From: Bdellovibrionales bacterium
GTDB taxonomy: Bacteria > Bdellovibrionota > Bacteriovoracia > Bacteriovoracales > Bacteriovoracaceae
Reading direction: 5' to 3'
NCBI GenBank assembly: GCA_030633015.1
Contig: DAOVTR010000035.1
Coordinates: 1-9,609, forward strand
DNA: 9,609 bases
Made by a program: the position numbers and the translations under genes. Under the pieces are notes generated by a model. That model had not been told where the DNA came from and did no database searches. It saw nothing but the letters and a program-made list of their open reading frames with translations. Shown piece after piece: positions 1 through 6,227 of this stretch. Each line of letters starts with the position of its first letter. Position 1 is the stretch's first letter.

Positions 1-2
1 CT

Positions 3-302
3 ACTGATAAAGAGGACCATGTCTCCATGGGAGTCACTTCAGGAAGAAAACTTATTGAAGTACTTTTTAATGTAAAACATTGTCTGGCCATCGAACTATT
101 ATGTAATACTCAGGCCATGGATTTTCAAAGACCTCTTAAAACCTCTCCTGCCCTTGAAGCTGTATATAAACGTATTAGAGAACATGTCCCTACAATAACT
201 AATGATCGCGTCTTTTCTAAAGATATTGAAAATATCGTTAAGCTTATTAATTCTCACGAACTCATCGAAGTCGTAGAACAAATATTAGGAGAACTAAAAT
301 GA
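3..302 (+). CDS. hutH: Histidine ammonia-lyase, C-terminal part (cut by window start)
   Basis: This is the last 99 codons of histidine ammonia-lyase, which removes ammonia from L-histidine to give urocanate, the first step of histidine catabolism in the cytoplasm. The frame is open from the first bases of the window and reads [17 protein letters not shown], matching the conserved family segment usually seen as (S)ANQEDHVSMG. The Glu codon at 12-14 corresponds to the catalytic Glu of the family (Glu414 in the Pseudomonas enzyme). The MIO-forming Ala-Ser-Gly lies upstream, outside the window. The ATG at 27 is internal, not a start. The tail, with its helical '[27 protein letters not shown]' stretch, is typical of HutH. 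The stop TGA overlaps the hutU start as ATGA, so the two are translationally coupled. Odd point: the residues before Glu-Asp-His are Asp-Lys rather than the common Asn-Gln. Confidence 0.95.
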   Translation, partial: TDKEDHVSMGVTSGRKLIEVLFNVKHCLAIELLCNTQAMDFQRPLKTSPALEAVYKRIREHVPTITNDRVFSKDIENIVKLINSHELIEVVEQILGELK

Positions 303-1966
303 CAAAAATAGAAATTCCTCTACCTCCAACGGGAAGCAAATTAACTTGTAAGGGATGGCACCAAGAGGCTGCTCTAAGATGTCTGCTAAATAACTTACAT
401 CCTGACGTTGCTGAAGATCGAGATAATTTAATTGTATATGGAGGAAACGGACAGGCTGCTCGCAACGAAAAGGCCTTTAAAGATATTGTCGCATCCTTAA
501 AAGTTCTAGAAAATAATGAAACTCTGATTATTCAGTCTGGAAAACCCGTTGCCATTATTCCAAGTCATGAACATGGACCAAGAGTTCTTATCGCTAATTC
601 TAATATTGTTCCAGAATGGGCCAACTGGGATTATTTTAACAAGTTAAAAGACGAAGATTTAATAATGTACGGACAGATGACTGCTGGTTCTTGGATTTAC
701 ATTGGCAGTCAGGGTATTTTACAAGGAACCTATGAAACCTTTATGGCCGCTGCTGAAAAACATTACGGAGAAGGAAGTGATCTTACTGGTAAACTTGTTT
801 TGTCTGCTGGAATTGGAGGAATGGGAGGGGCCCAACCTCTAGCTGTTAAGATGGCCGGTGGTGTTTTTTTAGGAAGTGATGTCAGCAAAGAAAGTATAAA
901 TAAAAGAATTAAATCTAAATATGTTGATATTGTTGCAAATAGTTTCGATGAAGCAATTGATATTGCTCTTCAAGCTAAAAATGATCAAAAGGCATTAAGT
1001 GTTGCTGTCGTTGGAAATGCGGTCGATCTTTTTGAATATATTATTAAGAAAAATATCATTCCAGAAATCACAACAGACCAAACATCTGCCCATGATCCAT
1101 TAAATGGATATGTTCCCCGAAATATAAGTTTAGAAGATGCCTTAAAACTAAGAAAAGAAAATTCAAAAGAATATATAAAGAGAAGCTATGAAACCATGGG
1201 TGATCACGTTAATGCAATGTTAACTTTACAAAAGAAAGGGTCTCATGTTTTTGATTATGGAAATAACCTTCGAGCGGGAGCACAAAAAGTTGGTGTCGAA
1301 AATGCTTTTGATTTTCCCGGATTTACTCCTGCCTATATAAGGCCGCTTTTTTGTGAAGGATCAGGGCCATTTAGGTGGATTGCTCTCTCTGGTGATCCAG
1401 AGGATATTAAAGTAACTGATCAAGCCCTAAAAGAACTGTTTCCAGATAATAAAAAACTAATTAATTGGCTCGAAAAAGCTGAAAAAATGGTCTCGTTTCA
1501 AGGACTGCCTTCAAGAATATGCTGGCTCAAATATGGCGAACGTGAACTTGCAGGACTTAAATTTAATCAACTCGTAAGGGAAGGAAAAGTTAAAGCACCA
1601 ATTGTAATTGGAAGAGACCATTTAGACAGTGGCTCCGTTGCATCTCCCAACAGGGAAACAGAGGCCATGAAAGATGGATCCGATGCTATTAGCGATTGGC
1701 CAATATTAAATCTTATGATTAACACAACAAATGGAGCATCATGGACTAGCTTCCACCATGGTGGTGGAGTCGGCATTGGATTTTCACAACACGCAGGAAT
1801 GGTAATTGTATGTGACGGAACCAAAGACATGGATAAAAGACTTAAACGTGTTTTAAATTCAGATCCGGGTATTGGAATTGCTAGACATGCAGACGCAGGA
1901 TATGAAATAGCTTTAGAAGCTAGAAAAAAGACAAATCTTAAGTATCCATCCATTGACCAATTATGA
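299..1966 (+). CDS. hutU: Urocanate hydratase (urocanase)
   Basis: Urocanase adds water to urocanate to form 4-imidazolone-5-propionate, using tightly bound NAD+ as an electrophile; it is the second step of histidine breakdown. The product is 555 residues, the usual length for the bacterial enzyme. It begins with the typical [18 protein letters not shown] segment and carries [18 protein letters not shown]. The glycine-rich [14 protein letters not shown]-binding region starts near residue 170. The urocanase signature [10 protein letters not shown] is intact, with the conserved Cys at residue 408 (Cys410 in the Pseudomonas putida enzyme), and is followed by [22 protein letters not shown]. The start is well supported: an AGGAG at 287-291 lies 7 bases upstream of the ATG, and the ATG overlaps the hutH stop. 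Its own stop overlaps the hutI start by ATGA. No truncation or missing key residue was seen. Confidence 0.98.
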   Translation: MTKIEIPLPPTGSKLTCKGWHQEAALRCLLNNLHPDVAEDRDNLIVYGGNGQAARNEKAFKDIVASLKVLENNETLIIQSGKPVAIIPSHEHGPRVLIANSNIVPEWANWDYFNKLKDEDLIMYGQMTAGSWIYIGSQGILQGTYETFMAAAEKHYGEGSDLTGKLVLSAGIGGMGGAQPLAVKMAGGVFLGSDVSKESINKRIKSKYVDIVANSFDEAIDIALQAKNDQKALSVAVVGNAVDLFEYIIKKNIIPEITTDQTSAHDPLNGYVPRNISLEDALKLRKENSKEYIKRSYETMGDHVNAMLTLQKKGSHVFDYGNNLRAGAQKVGVENAFDFPGFTPAYIRPLFCEGSGPFRWIALSGDPEDIKVTDQALKELFPDNKKLINWLEKAEKMVSFQGLPSRICWLKYGERELAGLKFNQLVREGKVKAPIVIGRDHLDSGSVASPNRETEAMKDGSDAISDWPILNLMINTTNGASWTSFHHGGGVGIGFSQHAGMVIVCDGTKDMDKRLKRVLNSDPGIGIARHADAGYEIALEARKKTNLKYPSIDQL

Positions 1967-3180
1967 AAACATATAGAAACTTCGCCCAAATTATAACACT
2001 AAAATCTGCTGCTAAAAAAGATGGCCGAAAACTTAAACCTGAAGACCTCTCTCTTTTAGACAACGCAAGTATTGTATTTGATGATGAAAAAATCATCTGG
2101 GTTGGAACAGACTCCAATCTTCCAGAAAAATATAAAAACTTACCTTCGACAGATTTCTCTGGAAACATTCTTCTTCCAGAGATTGTTGACAGTCATACTC
2201 ATATAGTTTTTGGTGGTGATCGTGCATCAGAATATTCCATGAGATTAAATGGTGCCGACTATGAAGAAATTGCCAACGCAGGTGGTGGAATTTTAAATAC
2301 AATGAAAGGTACAAATAACCTTACAAGAGATGAACTTTTCGAGCTTGCAAAAAACAGAATAAAAACTATCTCGTCATATGGCGTTGGAACAATTGAAATA
2401 AAAAGTGGATACGGCCTAAACTTTGAAAAAGAGTATGAGCTTTCTCACATCATAAATGATTTAAAAGTTTATTTTAAAAAGAAAATACAAATAAAAAACA
2501 CTTTTCTCGCTGCTCACGCCATCCCTCAACATTATCGCGATTCAAAAGAGTACATGGATAAAATAGTAATTCCTCTTTTAGAAAAACTAGCAAAAGAAAA
2601 TATTATTGATGCTATTGATATATTTCATGAAAAAAACTATTTTTCCAACAATGATACTGAAAGAATATTTAAACTTTCTAAGGAATTAAATATTTCTAGA
2701 AAAAGTCATGCGGATGAATTTTATGACAATAAAGGTGCTCTTCTAGCAGTCAAGCATGAAGCTTTAAGCACAGACCATTTACTCTGTACAACTGAAGATG
2801 GAATTGAGGCCCTTGCAAATAGTAGCACTGTCGCTTGTCTTTTACCCGGCACTGGCTTTTTTCTCGGAAAGCCACAAGCAAATGCTAGAGCATTTTGCGA
2901 TGCAGGAGTTAAGGTTGCAATAGCATCAGATTACAACCCTGGTTCTTGCCATTGTGATAATGTTTTGCTTATTGCTGCACTAGCTGCTCCTGAATACAAA
3001 CTTAATATGTGTGAACTTTATGCCAGCATTACTCTTAATGCTTCACACGCCCTAGGTCTTAAAGACCAAGGAGCCATTATTGAAGGACTTAAACCTCGTT
3101 TCTCAATTTTTAAAACAGATAAAATTGATAATATTACTTACAACTGGGGAAAAAACTTTTTCTCTACTTTTCAAGGATAA
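1963..3180 (+). CDS. hutI: Imidazolonepropionase
   Basis: This amidohydrolase-superfamily enzyme opens the imidazolone ring of imidazolonepropionate to give N-formimino-L-glutamate, the third step of histidine degradation. The 405-residue length is normal. The metal site is complete: His78-x-His80 in DSHTH, His185 in AAHAIPQ, His249 in SHADEF and Asp323 in ASDYNPGS. The SHADEF and SDYNPGS motifs, with the following [13 protein letters not shown], are characteristic of HutI rather than of other amidohydrolases. Family members use Zn or Fe. There is no clear Shine-Dalgarno site upstream; the ATGA overlap with hutU suggests translation by coupling. The next gene starts only 3 bases after the stop. 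The product would need HutG (formiminoglutamase) or HutF to go on to glutamate, and neither follows here. Confidence 0.98.
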   Translation: MKTYRNFAQIITLKSAAKKDGRKLKPEDLSLLDNASIVFDDEKIIWVGTDSNLPEKYKNLPSTDFSGNILLPEIVDSHTHIVFGGDRASEYSMRLNGADYEEIANAGGGILNTMKGTNNLTRDELFELAKNRIKTISSYGVGTIEIKSGYGLNFEKEYELSHIINDLKVYFKKKIQIKNTFLAAHAIPQHYRDSKEYMDKIVIPLLEKLAKENIIDAIDIFHEKNYFSNNDTERIFKLSKELNISRKSHADEFYDNKGALLAVKHEALSTDHLLCTTEDGIEALANSSTVACLLPGTGFFLGKPQANARAFCDAGVKVAIASDYNPGSCHCDNVLLIAALAAPEYKLNMCELYASITLNASHALGLKDQGAIIEGLKPRFSIFKTDKIDNITYNWGKNFFSTFQG

Positions 3181-3183
3181 ATT

Positions 3184-4059
3184 ATGGCTCATTCTTTCCC
3201 ACCTAAAATCATAAAAAAACTTCATAAGGCCATGCAAAGCGAAATTACAGAGTATCATGTTTATACAAATCTTAAGTCATGGACAAAAGATAAACATAAC
3301 CAAGAGATCTTGGGCCAAATTGCAAAAGATGAATTAAGACACTATTCCATATTAAAAACTTATGCCAAAAAAGATATTAGTCCTTCTAGAATTAAAATTC
3401 TTTATTTTACCCTGATCGCCAAAATACTAGGCTTAACTTTTGCCATAAAACTAATGGAGAAAGGAGAGGGGGACGCCCAAATAAATTATAATGATCTTTC
3501 TGAGTTTTTTCCTGAAGCAAAAGAAATTGCTTTAGATGAAAATGAACATGAAAAAAAATTAATTGAACTTATAAACGAAGAAAGATTAAAGTATATCGGA
3601 TCCGTTGTTCTCGGCTTAAATGATGCACTCGTTGAGCTGACAGGGGCACTAGCAGGTTTTACCCTTGCTCTTCAAGATGCAAAACTTATTGCAATGGTCG
3701 GATTAATAACAGGCCTTTCAGCATCTATTTCCATGGCCGTATCTGAATATCTTTCTACTAAACATGAAGAAACTGATAAAGATCCAATAAAAGCATCTAT
3801 TTATACGGGCATTGCTTATGTATTTGTCGTTTCTATTTTAATTCTTCCATTTTTCTTTTCTACGAATATATTTTTATCTCTTGCAATAACTATTTTTCTT
3901 GCAATCATTATTATTTTTAAATTTACATATTATGTACATATTGCCCAAGACAAGCCTTTATGGAGTCGGTTTTTTGAAATGGCCATTGTTAGTTTAAGTG
4001 TTGCTGCCATCTCCTTTGGTATCGGTCATTTTGCAAGATATCTTTTTAACGTTGGTTAA
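3184..4059 (+). CDS. Ferritin-like/VIT1-CCC1 fusion, probable iron or manganese transporter
   Basis: A 291-residue two-domain protein. Residues 1-135 form a ferritin/rubrerythrin-like four-helix domain with likely di-metal ligands in order: Glu20 and/or Glu23 (SEITEYHVY), Glu50 and His53 (DELRHYSIL), Glu92 and/or Glu95 (LMEKGEGDA) and Glu119 or Glu121 with His122 (DENEHEKKL). Residues 137-290 are a VIT1/CCC1-type membrane domain with about five helices (near 139-161, 168-190, 206-226, 229-251 and 263-288), including the family segments GLNDALVELTGALAGFT and SMAVSEYLS. The known family (Ferritin_CCC1, related to membrane-bound ferritin MbfA) exports or sequesters Fe2+ or Mn2+ at the inner membrane, with the ferritin domain sensing or oxidising the metal. 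Metal choice cannot be told from sequence. AAGGA at 3173-3177 sits 6 bases before the ATG. The 3-base gap from hutI implies cotranscription with the hut genes, which is unusual. Confidence 0.9.
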   Translation: MAHSFPPKIIKKLHKAMQSEITEYHVYTNLKSWTKDKHNQEILGQIAKDELRHYSILKTYAKKDISPSRIKILYFTLIAKILGLTFAIKLMEKGEGDAQINYNDLSEFFPEAKEIALDENEHEKKLIELINEERLKYIGSVVLGLNDALVELTGALAGFTLALQDAKLIAMVGLITGLSASISMAVSEYLSTKHEETDKDPIKASIYTGIAYVFVVSILILPFFFSTNIFLSLAITIFLAIIIIFKFTYYVHIAQDKPLWSRFFEMAIVSLSVAAISFGIGHFARYLFNVG

Positions 4060-4067
4060 TAAAACTG

Positions 4068-4096
4068 TTGCTTAAAATCATTGTTCGAATTATACT
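4068..4096 (+). promoter_or_regulatory. Candidate sigma70-like promoter before the beta-barrel gene
   Basis: TTGCTT at 4068-4073 and TATACT at 4091-4096 are separated by 17 bases, the ideal spacing. Both hexamers are close to consensus (TTGACA, TATAAT). Transcription would start near 4103, next to the ATG at 4102, so the mRNA would be leaderless or nearly so. That agrees with the absence of a Shine-Dalgarno site here. In AT-rich DNA such matches occur by chance, so this is a suggestion only. Confidence 0.3.
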
Positions 4097-4101
4097 TTTT
4101 T

Positions 4102-4914
4102 ATGATTAATTATTTATATACTCTTATTATCTTTTTATTAATTTCGACTCCACAATTATTGATTGCAGAAATAAACACTAATTTTGAATTTGGACAGATG
4201 ACTTCTAGTGACTTATCTAATAACTCTGAAAACTTCATTAATTTAAATGTTAAATATCGACCCATGAAAAACGTTATGTTTGGAGCTGGTCTTGAAAAAT
4301 ACTTTAGTGATACGTCGCAGGACTTACTAAAATCCTTTCTTTTATTAAAAAGTAATAAATTTAATATTTCTAAATTAAAAAACATTTTTTCATTATATAT
4401 AGAATATTCTACCCCACTAGAAAATAGTATCGAATATTCTACCGAAGTAGAATTTGGTCCTAATATTAAGACGAGTTATTATATAAATAATCACGTCTCA
4501 ATCTTTTCCAATATTGGGCCATATATCATAAAGCCACTAATAAAAAATGCTCAATCGACTTCACTACTTGAACTTGCTCTTGGAATTTCAAAAGGGTTCC
4601 AAAATTCTGATATGGCCTTAAGCTGGATCTATGAACTTGATACTATTAACTACACCGATATTATAACAAGTGACGTTGGGTTATATTTTACACTTACTAA
4701 ATATTTTAAAACATTTGAAATCGTTTTTGATTTTACTCTTAAAAATAGAACTTACGAAGATACAAACTTGAATGAAGAGATTTTTGATATAAAGTTTGAT
4801 TATGTTTATTATCTAAAAGAAAAAATTGACCTTGGATTTTCATTTTCGAGTGAATTATATGAAAACAATCCAAATAGTCAGGTTTATTCACTAAACCTTT
4901 CTCATTATTTTTAG
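4102..4914 (+). CDS. Probable outer-membrane beta-barrel protein, unknown function
   Basis: I do not recognise the family. From the ATG at 4102 the product is 270 residues. It starts with a signal peptide (MINYLYTLIIFLLISTPQLLIA, likely cut before Glu). The remainder is rich in alternating aromatic/polar stretches that look like amphipathic beta strands, for example INLNVKYRP, VMFGAGLEKYF, IFSLYIEYST, VGLYFTLTKYF and IDLGFSFSSELY. It ends in SLNLSHYF. A C-terminal Phe preceded by alternating hydrophobic residues is the usual recognition signal for the BAM outer-membrane assembly machinery. The frame also opens at TTG 4081, adding seven residues. ATG 4102 is preferred because the signal peptide is then standard, but neither start has a good ribosome binding site. 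Its stop overlaps the ribosome binding site of the next gene, so the two are probably cotranscribed. Confidence 0.75.
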   Translation: MINYLYTLIIFLLISTPQLLIAEINTNFEFGQMTSSDLSNNSENFINLNVKYRPMKNVMFGAGLEKYFSDTSQDLLKSFLLLKSNKFNISKLKNIFSLYIEYSTPLENSIEYSTEVEFGPNIKTSYYINNHVSIFSNIGPYIIKPLIKNAQSTSLLELALGISKGFQNSDMALSWIYELDTINYTDIITSDVGLYFTLTKYFKTFEIVFDFTLKNRTYEDTNLNEEIFDIKFDYVYYLKEKIDLGFSFSSELYENNPNSQVYSLNLSHYF

Positions 4915-4917
4915 GAG
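4913..4917 (+). promoter_or_regulatory. Ribosome binding site of the small secreted protein, overlapping the previous stop
   Basis: AGGAG lies 5 bases upstream of the ATG at 4923 and shares bases with the TAG stop of the beta-barrel gene. This fixes the start of the next gene and suggests that the two genes are read from one mRNA. Confidence 0.75.
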
Positions 4918-4922
4918 TTTAA

Positions 4923-5387
4923 ATGAAGTTTTTAACTATACTTCTTCTTTTAATGTGCACGTTAATTTTTGCCCAAGAAATTGACCCTCTTGATATTGCT
5001 GAGCAAAAAGAACTCTCACAAATGAATGAACAAAAACAAATGCAGTGGCGTATGCATATCAAAACGCAATATAAATTAACTGACGAACAAATTAATAACT
5101 ACCAAAATGAAAATCTCTCTTTTCCTGGAATTGTTTTTGCTTTGGAAATGGCACGTCAAAGCGACAAGTCTATAGATGAAATTATTAAAATGCGAGCTGG
5201 CAGCAAAAATGGTTGGGGGAAAATTGCAAAAGAACTTGGTGTTACTCACTCTGGTTTAAAAAAAGTACTGAGCGAAAACAAAACAGTAATGAAAAAAAGT
5301 CGCGTCATAAACAGAAGTGAAAACATTACACTTAGAAAGAAAAACAGAAAAATAAAAACTAAAGTATTAAGAACTAAAAAGAAATAA
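4923..5387 (+). CDS. Small secreted protein with HTH-like segment and lysine-rich tail, unknown function
   Basis: A 154-residue protein of unknown function. Residues 1-17 (MKFLTILLLLMCTLIFA, then Gln) are a clear Sec signal peptide; a Cys at residue 12 is not in a convincing lipobox. The middle (about 45-115) reads KTQYKLTDEQINNYQNENLSFPGIVFALEMARQS followed by IDEIIKMRAGSKNGWGKIAKELGV. Similar 'MR..G.GWG.IAKELG' segments are found in many small exported bacterial proteins of unknown role; the segment resembles a helix-turn-helix, but export argues against a transcription role. The last 35 or so residues are dominated by Lys and Arg (KKNRKIKTKVLRTKKK), giving a strongly basic tail that could bind a polyanion such as LPS, peptidoglycan polymer or nucleic acid (inference). 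It follows the beta-barrel gene by 8 bases and converges with the TlpA-like gene, with a single base between the stops. Confidence 0.75.
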   Translation: MKFLTILLLLMCTLIFAQEIDPLDIAEQKELSQMNEQKQMQWRMHIKTQYKLTDEQINNYQNENLSFPGIVFALEMARQSDKSIDEIIKMRAGSKNGWGKIAKELGVTHSGLKKVLSENKTVMKKSRVINRSENITLRKKNRKIKTKVLRTKKK

Positions 5388-5388
5388 A

Positions 5389-5946
5389 TTATTTTTTGTT
5401 TGCAAGCACATTAATTTGTTCTATGAACTCTTCTGCTTCAAAATCAAAACTACCTTCAATAACCTGAGAAAGCTTACCATTGTTAAAAATTAATGAATAA
5501 GGTATTTTATCTATTTTAAAACTTTCAAAAATATGGCCGTCATCCAAAACAAAAGAAAAAGAGGTAGATAATTTCTTAATAATTTTTTTTACTTTAGAAT
5601 AATCTTCCTGTCTTTCTCCATTAACTAATATTATTTTTATTTTTTTAGACAGTTTGTTACGATCAATAACCCGACCTAATCCTTCCAGTTCTTCAACACA
5701 AGGAGCACACCATGATGCCCAAAAATTTAAAACAACAACACTTTCACTTAACTTCTTACCAGATAATAGCTTTCCACTGTGAGTAAGAAAAAAAGTCTCT
5801 TTAAATGTATACTCTCGTATTTGCGTTAGTTTTTGCTCTTTGTCTGCTTGCTTTGCATCAACTTTTACGAGATCAAACGTCACCTGAAGGGCAACCATTC
5901 CACTAAAAATCAATATAAAAAGCAGAGGTATTAAGTATCTTTTCAA
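5389..5946 (-). CDS. TlpA-like membrane-anchored thioredoxin-fold protein
   Basis: A periplasmic thiol-disulfide oxidoreductase of the TlpA/ResA/DsbE group. It has an N-terminal signal anchor (KRYLIPLLFILIFSGMVALQV), a linker, then a thioredoxin fold with VVVLNFWASWCAPCVEELEGL carrying the redox pair Cys80/Cys83 (numbered from the TTG start). IPYSLIF holds the expected cis-Pro loop. Such proteins reduce cytochrome c haem-binding Cys pairs or keep other exported proteins reduced; the partner here is not visible. Start choice: the frame opens at GTG 5952, but an AAGGA (forward positions 5954-5958) would then be only 1 base away. Relative to TTG at 5946-5944 it is 7 bases away, which gives a standard MKRYLIPLL signal and a 185-residue protein. 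The ATG reading from 5954 stops after three codons. The gene converges on the secreted-protein gene. Confidence 0.88.
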   Translation of the reverse strand: MKRYLIPLLFILIFSGMVALQVTFDLVKVDAKQADKEQKLTQIREYTFKETFFLTHSGKLLSGKKLSESVVVLNFWASWCAPCVEELEGLGRVIDRNKLSKKIKIILVNGERQEDYSKVKKIIKKLSTSFSFVLDDGHIFESFKIDKIPYSLIFNNGKLSQVIEGSFDFEAEEFIEQINVLANKK

Positions 5947-5953
5947 ATACACA

Positions 5954-5958
5954 TCCTT
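5954..5958 (-). promoter_or_regulatory. Ribosome binding site that selects the TTG start of the TlpA-like gene
   Basis: On the minus strand this reads AAGGA. It is 7 bases from TTG 5946 but only 1 base from the alternative GTG 5952, so it favours the TTG start. Because it depends on spacing alone, it is a moderate argument. Confidence 0.6.
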
Positions 5959-5959
5959 T

Positions 5960-5989
5960 TTTACAAAAGCCTAATTTATATACTATAAT
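5960..5989 (+). promoter_or_regulatory. Sigma70-like promoter for the prepilin-glpK unit
   Basis: TTTACA at 5960-5965 (5 of 6 matches to TTGACA) and a perfect TATAAT at 5984-5989 are separated by 18 bases. Transcription would start near 5996, about 8 bases before the ATG at 6004. The region lies between divergent genes, where a promoter is expected. It should drive the small prepilin-like gene and, by readthrough, glpK. Confidence 0.6.
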
Positions 5990-6010
5990 TTATTATTGTT
6001 ATTATGGAAA
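5982..6010 (-). promoter_or_regulatory. Weak candidate promoter for the TlpA-like gene
   Basis: On the minus strand, TTTCCA (forward 6005-6010) and TATAGT (forward 5982-5987) are 17 bases apart. This would overlap the opposite promoter and extend into the first codons of the prepilin gene, so the two genes could compete for RNA polymerase. Other TATA-like hexamers are available nearby, so the exact position is uncertain. Confidence 0.25.
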
Positions 6011-6219
6011 CCGTGATATTAGTGAAAAAAATACTTTTAAAAAAAATTAATAGCGGACAAACTTTTATTGAATTTATTCTATTGCTTGCTGTTATTATGA
6101 TTTTATCTACTAGTCTTCTTAAAGGCATTAATTACTTAACAACTGAACGGTGGAGGGGAATCACAGCACTAATTACATCCCCCGATCCAGACAAGCTAAA
6201 TTTTCCAGATTTTCCTTAG
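6004..6219 (+). CDS. Small class III prepilin / TadE-like protein
   Basis: A 71-residue protein with a short basic leader (KKILLKKINSG) followed by QTFIEFILLLAVIMILSTSLL. This is the layout of a prepilin: cleavage expected after Gly18 by a prepilin peptidase, Glu at position +5 of the mature protein, then one hydrophobic helix. The GQ..(I/V)EF pattern is closest to TadE/Flp-type pseudopilins. The mature part would be only about 53 residues, ending in a proline-rich tail (SPDPDKLNFPDFP). The start is uncertain: ATG 6004, GTG 6013 and GTG 6022 are all in frame and none has a strong ribosome binding site. No tad, pil or gsp assembly gene is nearby. The stop shares bases with the glpK ribosome binding site, so it is probably cotranscribed with glpK. 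The family assignment is from the motif only. Confidence 0.6.
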   Translation: METVILVKKILLKKINSGQTFIEFILLLAVIMILSTSLLKGINYLTTERWRGITALITSPDPDKLNFPDFP

Positions 6220-6222
6220 GAG
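6218..6222 (+). promoter_or_regulatory. Ribosome binding site that fixes the glpK start
   Basis: AGGAG ends 5 bases before ATG 6228. It shows that the in-frame ATG at 6150, which would add 26 residues overlapping the prepilin gene, is not the real start. It overlaps the TAG stop of the upstream gene. Confidence 0.85.
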
Positions 6223-6227
6223 AAATT

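Noticed and set aside
1567..1989. 140-codon open frame on the minus strand opposite hutU
   Set aside because: It lies wholly over hutU apart from its last bases, shows no family motif and has no ribosome binding site; hutU is certain in the other strand.
2093..2314. 73-codon minus-strand open frame within hutI
   Set aside because: It is entirely covered by hutI, including its HxH metal motif; composition explains the open frame.
4060..4101. Terminator between the VIT gene and the barrel gene
   Set aside because: No stem-loop with a following T run could be found in these 42 bases.
5944..5954. ATG on the minus strand at 5954-5952 as start of the TlpA-like gene
   Set aside because: It is out of frame and reaches a TGA after two more codons.
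5956..5969. CTTTT-TTAC-AAAAG inverted repeat as a terminator or operator
   Set aside because: It is a five-pair, AU-rich stem with no T run, located in the 5' region of divergent genes; such repeats are expected by chance in AT-rich DNA.
6150..6227. 26-residue N-terminal extension of GlpK from ATG 6150
   Set aside because: It overlaps the prepilin gene, reads as low-quality sequence, and ATG 6228 has an ideal AGGAG and matches the family N-terminus.
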